From: Alphaproteobacteria bacterium
GTDB taxonomy: Bacteria; Pseudomonadota; Alphaproteobacteria; Sphingomonadales; Sphingomonadaceae
Direction of reading: 5' to 3'
Assembly: GCA_030424845.1 (NCBI GenBank)
Contig: JAUHWC010000001.1
Coordinates: 434,001-498,000, forward strand
DNA length: 64,000 nt
Both the position numbers and the translations under genes were made by a program. The notes beneath the pieces were generated by a model. The model made no database searches, had not been told where the DNA came from, and saw only the letters and a program-made list of their open reading frames with translations. Below are positions 60,658 through 64,000 of this stretch, in pieces. Positions within the stretch are counted from its first letter, which is position 1; each line of letters starts with the position of its first letter.

Positions 60658-61485
60658 TCAGCCTTCGCCGGCTTCCCGCCGCAGCAAGGCACGCTTGATA
60701 GCCTCGCCATAGGCATAGCCGCCCAGCGATCCATCCGCCGCGATCACGCGGTGGCACGGCACCAGCACGGCAACCGGGTTGGCCCCGTTCACCCCGCCCA
60801 CCGCGCGGCTGGCTTTCGGATTGCCCACCGCTGCGGCAATCTCGGCGTAGGAGCGGGTCTCGCCCCTCGGGATGGCGCGCAGCTGCGCCCACACCCGCCG
60901 CTGGAACGCGGTTCCGCCGGTATCGAGCGGCACATCGCCAGATGCGCCATGGCCTTCGACCTGCCTCAGGACCCGCTCCAGCAAGCCGTCGGGCAAGCCG
61001 CCTTCGACCAGCTCTGCTGCGGGAAAATGGTCGCGCAGGTCAGCCTCGCCCTCGTTGAAGGACAAGCGGCACACACCCTTGTCGGTCGCCGCCAGCAACA
61101 TCGGCCCGAGCGAGGTTTCCACCACCCGCCAACCGATCCGCACGCCCGCACCGCCCTTGCGCCAGGCGGAAGGGCTCATGCCCAACCGCTCGCGCATGGC
61201 CGCATAGAAGCGCGCCGGGCTCTCGTAACCGGCATCATATATGGCATCGGTCACCCGCCCGCCCTGTTCGAGCGCGCGCACTGCGCGTTCCTCGCGCAGG
61301 GCGCGGGCAAACGCGGCAGGAGAAAGGCCCGTCACCTGCTTGAAGGCGCGCTGCAGGTGCCCCGGCGACTTGCCCACTCTGGCTGCGAGCTGCTCAAGGG
61401 AAGGCGCCTTGCCTTCATCGTCGAGCATATGCGCAACATGCCAGACCGTCTGCTCCTTGGCGCTCGCTGTCTCGGGAATCGTCAT
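60658..61485 (-). CDS. AraC HTH / methylated-DNA-cysteine methyltransferase fusion (Ada-like lacking the N-terminal Zn domain)
   Basis: AraC HTH LEQLAARVGKSPGHLQRAFKQVTGLSP; active-site VLVPCHRVI. Confidence 0.92.
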   Translation of the reverse strand: MTIPETASAKEQTVWHVAHMLDDEGKAPSLEQLAARVGKSPGHLQRAFKQVTGLSPAAFARALREERAVRALEQGGRVTDAIYDAGYESPARFYAAMRERLGMSPSAWRKGGAGVRIGWRVVETSLGPMLLAATDKGVCRLSFNEGEADLRDHFPAAELVEGGLPDGLLERVLRQVEGHGASGDVPLDTGGTAFQRRVWAQLRAIPRGETRSYAEIAAAVGNPKASRAVGGVNGANPVAVLVPCHRVIAADGSLGGYAYGEAIKRALLRREAGEG

Positions 61486-61563
61486 GGCCCGCGATGATAA
61501 GCGGAAAGTCATGGATTACTTCTCGAATCTTGCTTTGGCGCGCGCGCCCTGAAATGAGGGAGC

Positions 61564-63147
61564 ATGGTTTCGCATTTTCTCCCCCGACGCATCCTGGCAC
61601 TTGCCATGATGGTTCTTGCAGCAACGCTGGCGCAACCCGCGCAGGCCGATCCGGCTGATATCGATGCGGCCGCACGCGGCGTGGTGCGCGTGATCGTTGT
61701 CGGGCGTGATGGCGACACGGTCTTCCCGCTGAGCCATGGCACCGGCTTTGCGGTGAACGGGGAGACAATCGTCACCAACGCCCATGTGCTGGAACCGGCG
61801 ATGCAGGATAGCCGCCTGTCGATCGGCATCGTGCCTTCGGGCGGCGGGGAGGCCGTGTATGGCCGGGTCATTTCGGTCAGCCCGCGCAACGACCTTGCGC
61901 TGGTGACCACCACCAGCCCGCTGCGCTTGCCGCCACTGACCCTGTCGGGCACCACGCCCAATGGATCGGGGGCGGTAACCGCCATCGGCTATCCCCTGAA
62001 TGTCGACCAGGCGCAGGGTCTCGGCGAGGAGGACATCTTCCGCGCACAGCCACCCGTGACCAGCCAGGGCTTCCTTTCAGGCCGACGGCCGAGCCGCGAA
62101 TTCGATACCGTGCTGCACACCGCCCCCATCGCGCGCGGCAACAGCGGTGGCCCGCTGGTGGACAGCTGTGGCCGCGTGGTGGGGGTCAATTCCTTCGGCG
62201 CGGAAAGCCAGGGGACCGAAGCCGAGTTCTTCTTTGCCGTGACCATGCGCGAGCTGGTGCCGTTCCTGCGCGCCAACAACATCACCCCGCAGATCAACTC
62301 CCTGCCCTGCCGCAGCCTGGCCGAGCTGGAGGAGGAGGAACGCCTGCGCGAGGAGCGGCGGCAGATGGTTGCCCGGCAACAGGCCGAAGCGGACGAGGAA
62401 GCGCTGGCCCAGCGCCGGGCGGAAATTCGCCGATCCATAGAATATGCCATTTTCGATGAGCGCTCGAACCTGGGGTTCCTTTCGCTGATCGCGCTGATCC
62501 TGTTTGCGGCAGCGGCTGGCCATGCCCACCGCGCGCATCGTGATGGGGACATGCGCCTGCGCGCCATTGCCGGTTCGATTGCGGTGGTGGCGATACTGGT
62601 GGCGGCCATCGCATGGCTCAGCCGCCCGTCCTTCACCGAAGTGCCTGACCGGCTGGAAGAGCAGCTGCGCGAGGAAATGGAGGGCGAGGATACCGGCATC
62701 ATCGAGACGCCGTCTGCAAATGGCGCCCTGTACTGCACGCTCGATACCGATCGCAGCCGCGTGCTGGGCGCACCGATTGAAACCCTGACCCTTGAATGGG
62801 GGGAAGATGGCTGCGTCAATTCACGCACCCAATATGGCCTCGACGGTGCGGAATGGGTGCGCGTGCTGGTTCCCGCCACTGAAGAGGCTGTCTCCAAGAA
62901 CAGTTTCGATTCGCAGTCGGGCGAATATGTTGTCGAGCGCTACCTGCTCGATCGCGAGGCGATGTCCGCCGCGCGTGCAGCGCGCGGCGAGTTCGAGGCA
63001 CCGGCCTGCGGGGCGGGTGAAGAATCGGTTCGCCAGCTGGGAGCAGACCAGCGCAGCATCCTGACCCTCCTGCCCGCCAGCCCCAACGAAAGGCTCGTCT
63101 ACAGTTGCAACGCTGCCGCAGAAGACGAGATCGTGACGGGGAATTGA
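61564..63147 (+). CDS. trypsin-like serine protease with C-terminal transmembrane segment
   Basis: Catalytic contexts IVTNAHVLEPA, PRNDLALV, ARGNSGGPLVDSCGRVVGVNSF; TM helix LSLIALILFAAAAGHAH. Confidence 0.88.
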   Translation: MVSHFLPRRILALAMMVLAATLAQPAQADPADIDAAARGVVRVIVVGRDGDTVFPLSHGTGFAVNGETIVTNAHVLEPAMQDSRLSIGIVPSGGGEAVYGRVISVSPRNDLALVTTTSPLRLPPLTLSGTTPNGSGAVTAIGYPLNVDQAQGLGEEDIFRAQPPVTSQGFLSGRRPSREFDTVLHTAPIARGNSGGPLVDSCGRVVGVNSFGAESQGTEAEFFFAVTMRELVPFLRANNITPQINSLPCRSLAELEEEERLREERRQMVARQQAEADEEALAQRRAEIRRSIEYAIFDERSNLGFLSLIALILFAAAAGHAHRAHRDGDMRLRAIAGSIAVVAILVAAIAWLSRPSFTEVPDRLEEQLREEMEGEDTGIIETPSANGALYCTLDTDRSRVLGAPIETLTLEWGEDGCVNSRTQYGLDGAEWVRVLVPATEEAVSKNSFDSQSGEYVVERYLLDREAMSAARAARGEFEAPACGAGEESVRQLGADQRSILTLLPASPNERLVYSCNAAAEDEIVTGN

Positions 63148-63296
63148 ACTCAGTCGGCCACTTTCCCCACCCCTGACTTGCATCCCTGCCACCCCGGTGC
63201 TAGGCGCGCGCCAACCTTGCCGGGGCGTCTTTGTTGAGTCCCGTTCATGGCAAGTGAAACCTATCGTTTTCGGTAACCTCACAAGGGACCATACGC

Positions 63297-63854
63297 GTGG
63301 AGCTTTCCGCCGGTATCAAGGCCAGCCTAGCGGGGCGTTATGCCTCTGCCCTGTTCGATCTCGCTAGCGAGGCCGGCACGGTAACTGCAGTCGAATCAGA
63401 CCTCGAGAACCTCGAGGCCGCCCTCGCCGAATCGGCTGAACTGCGGGCGCTGATCAAGAACCCGGAAGTCAGCCGGAGCGCGCTTGGCAAGGTGATGGCG
63501 GGTATCGCTGCCCACCTGAAGCTGTCCGACCTGACCGGCAACTTCCTTGGCGTCCTTGCCGAAAACCGCCGCGTGGCAGACCTGCCCGCCATGATCCGCG
63601 CCTTCACCGCCATTGCCGCTGCACAGCGCGGCGAGGTGAATGCAGAGGTGGCCAGCGCCCATCCGCTGACTGACGCACAGCTTGCCGAACTGGAAAAGAA
63701 GCTGCGCGCTCGCGAAGGCCGCACCGTCAAACTGAAATCCCGCGTAGACGCCGACTTGCTCGGTGGTCTCGTTGTCACCATTGGTTCGAAGCGTATCGAC
63801 AGCTCGATCCGCACCCGTCTCAATTCTCTTGCCAACGCAATGAAGAGCGCCTGA
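63297..63854 (+). CDS. atpH: F1F0 ATP synthase subunit delta
   Basis: [60 protein letters not shown] start. Confidence 0.96.
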   Translation: MELSAGIKASLAGRYASALFDLASEAGTVTAVESDLENLEAALAESAELRALIKNPEVSRSALGKVMAGIAAHLKLSDLTGNFLGVLAENRRVADLPAMIRAFTAIAAAQRGEVNAEVASAHPLTDAQLAELEKKLRAREGRTVKLKSRVDADLLGGLVVTIGSKRIDSSIRTRLNSLANAMKSA

Positions 63855-63877
63855 AGGCTCACTTGAAAGGCTGATAA

Positions 63878-64000
<123 letters not shown>

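Overview
The window is 64 kb of GC-rich alphaproteobacterial chromosome. Gene content (class I LysRS, CobT, CysS, SecDF/YajC, DUF6152, TonB receptors) looks sphingomonad/Erythrobacteraceae-like; that placement is inference from protein resemblance only. Most of it is ordinary chromosome: secDF-yajC, aroQ-accBC, ettA, lysS, dinG-like, ihfA-fabH-plsX-rpmF, cysS, cobT, priA, photolyase, and the start of the atp operon. It carries three tRNAs. I found no CRISPR array, transposase or rRNA. The most interesting part is about 7.8-15.4 kb, with a third copy at 20.5-21.7 kb. There, a TonB-dependent receptor, an MFS transporter and a MarR regulator lie with paralogous pairs of two uncharacterised exported families: DUF6152 'HHS..NPHA' proteins and 'DGREH..GHWEG' proteins. 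Three of the promoters share a TTTG-N6-TCAAA palindrome. All three DUF6152 proteins are predicted to mature with an N-terminal His-His-Ser. Other notable items are an in-frame TAG splitting a PAS/HisKA sensor kinase, a CI/Cro-like divergent regulator pair, a tandem MoaF-like protein, a lone GTA-type holin, and two REPIN-like inverted repeat pairs. All calls come from reading the sequence and the supplied ORFs; no database search was run.
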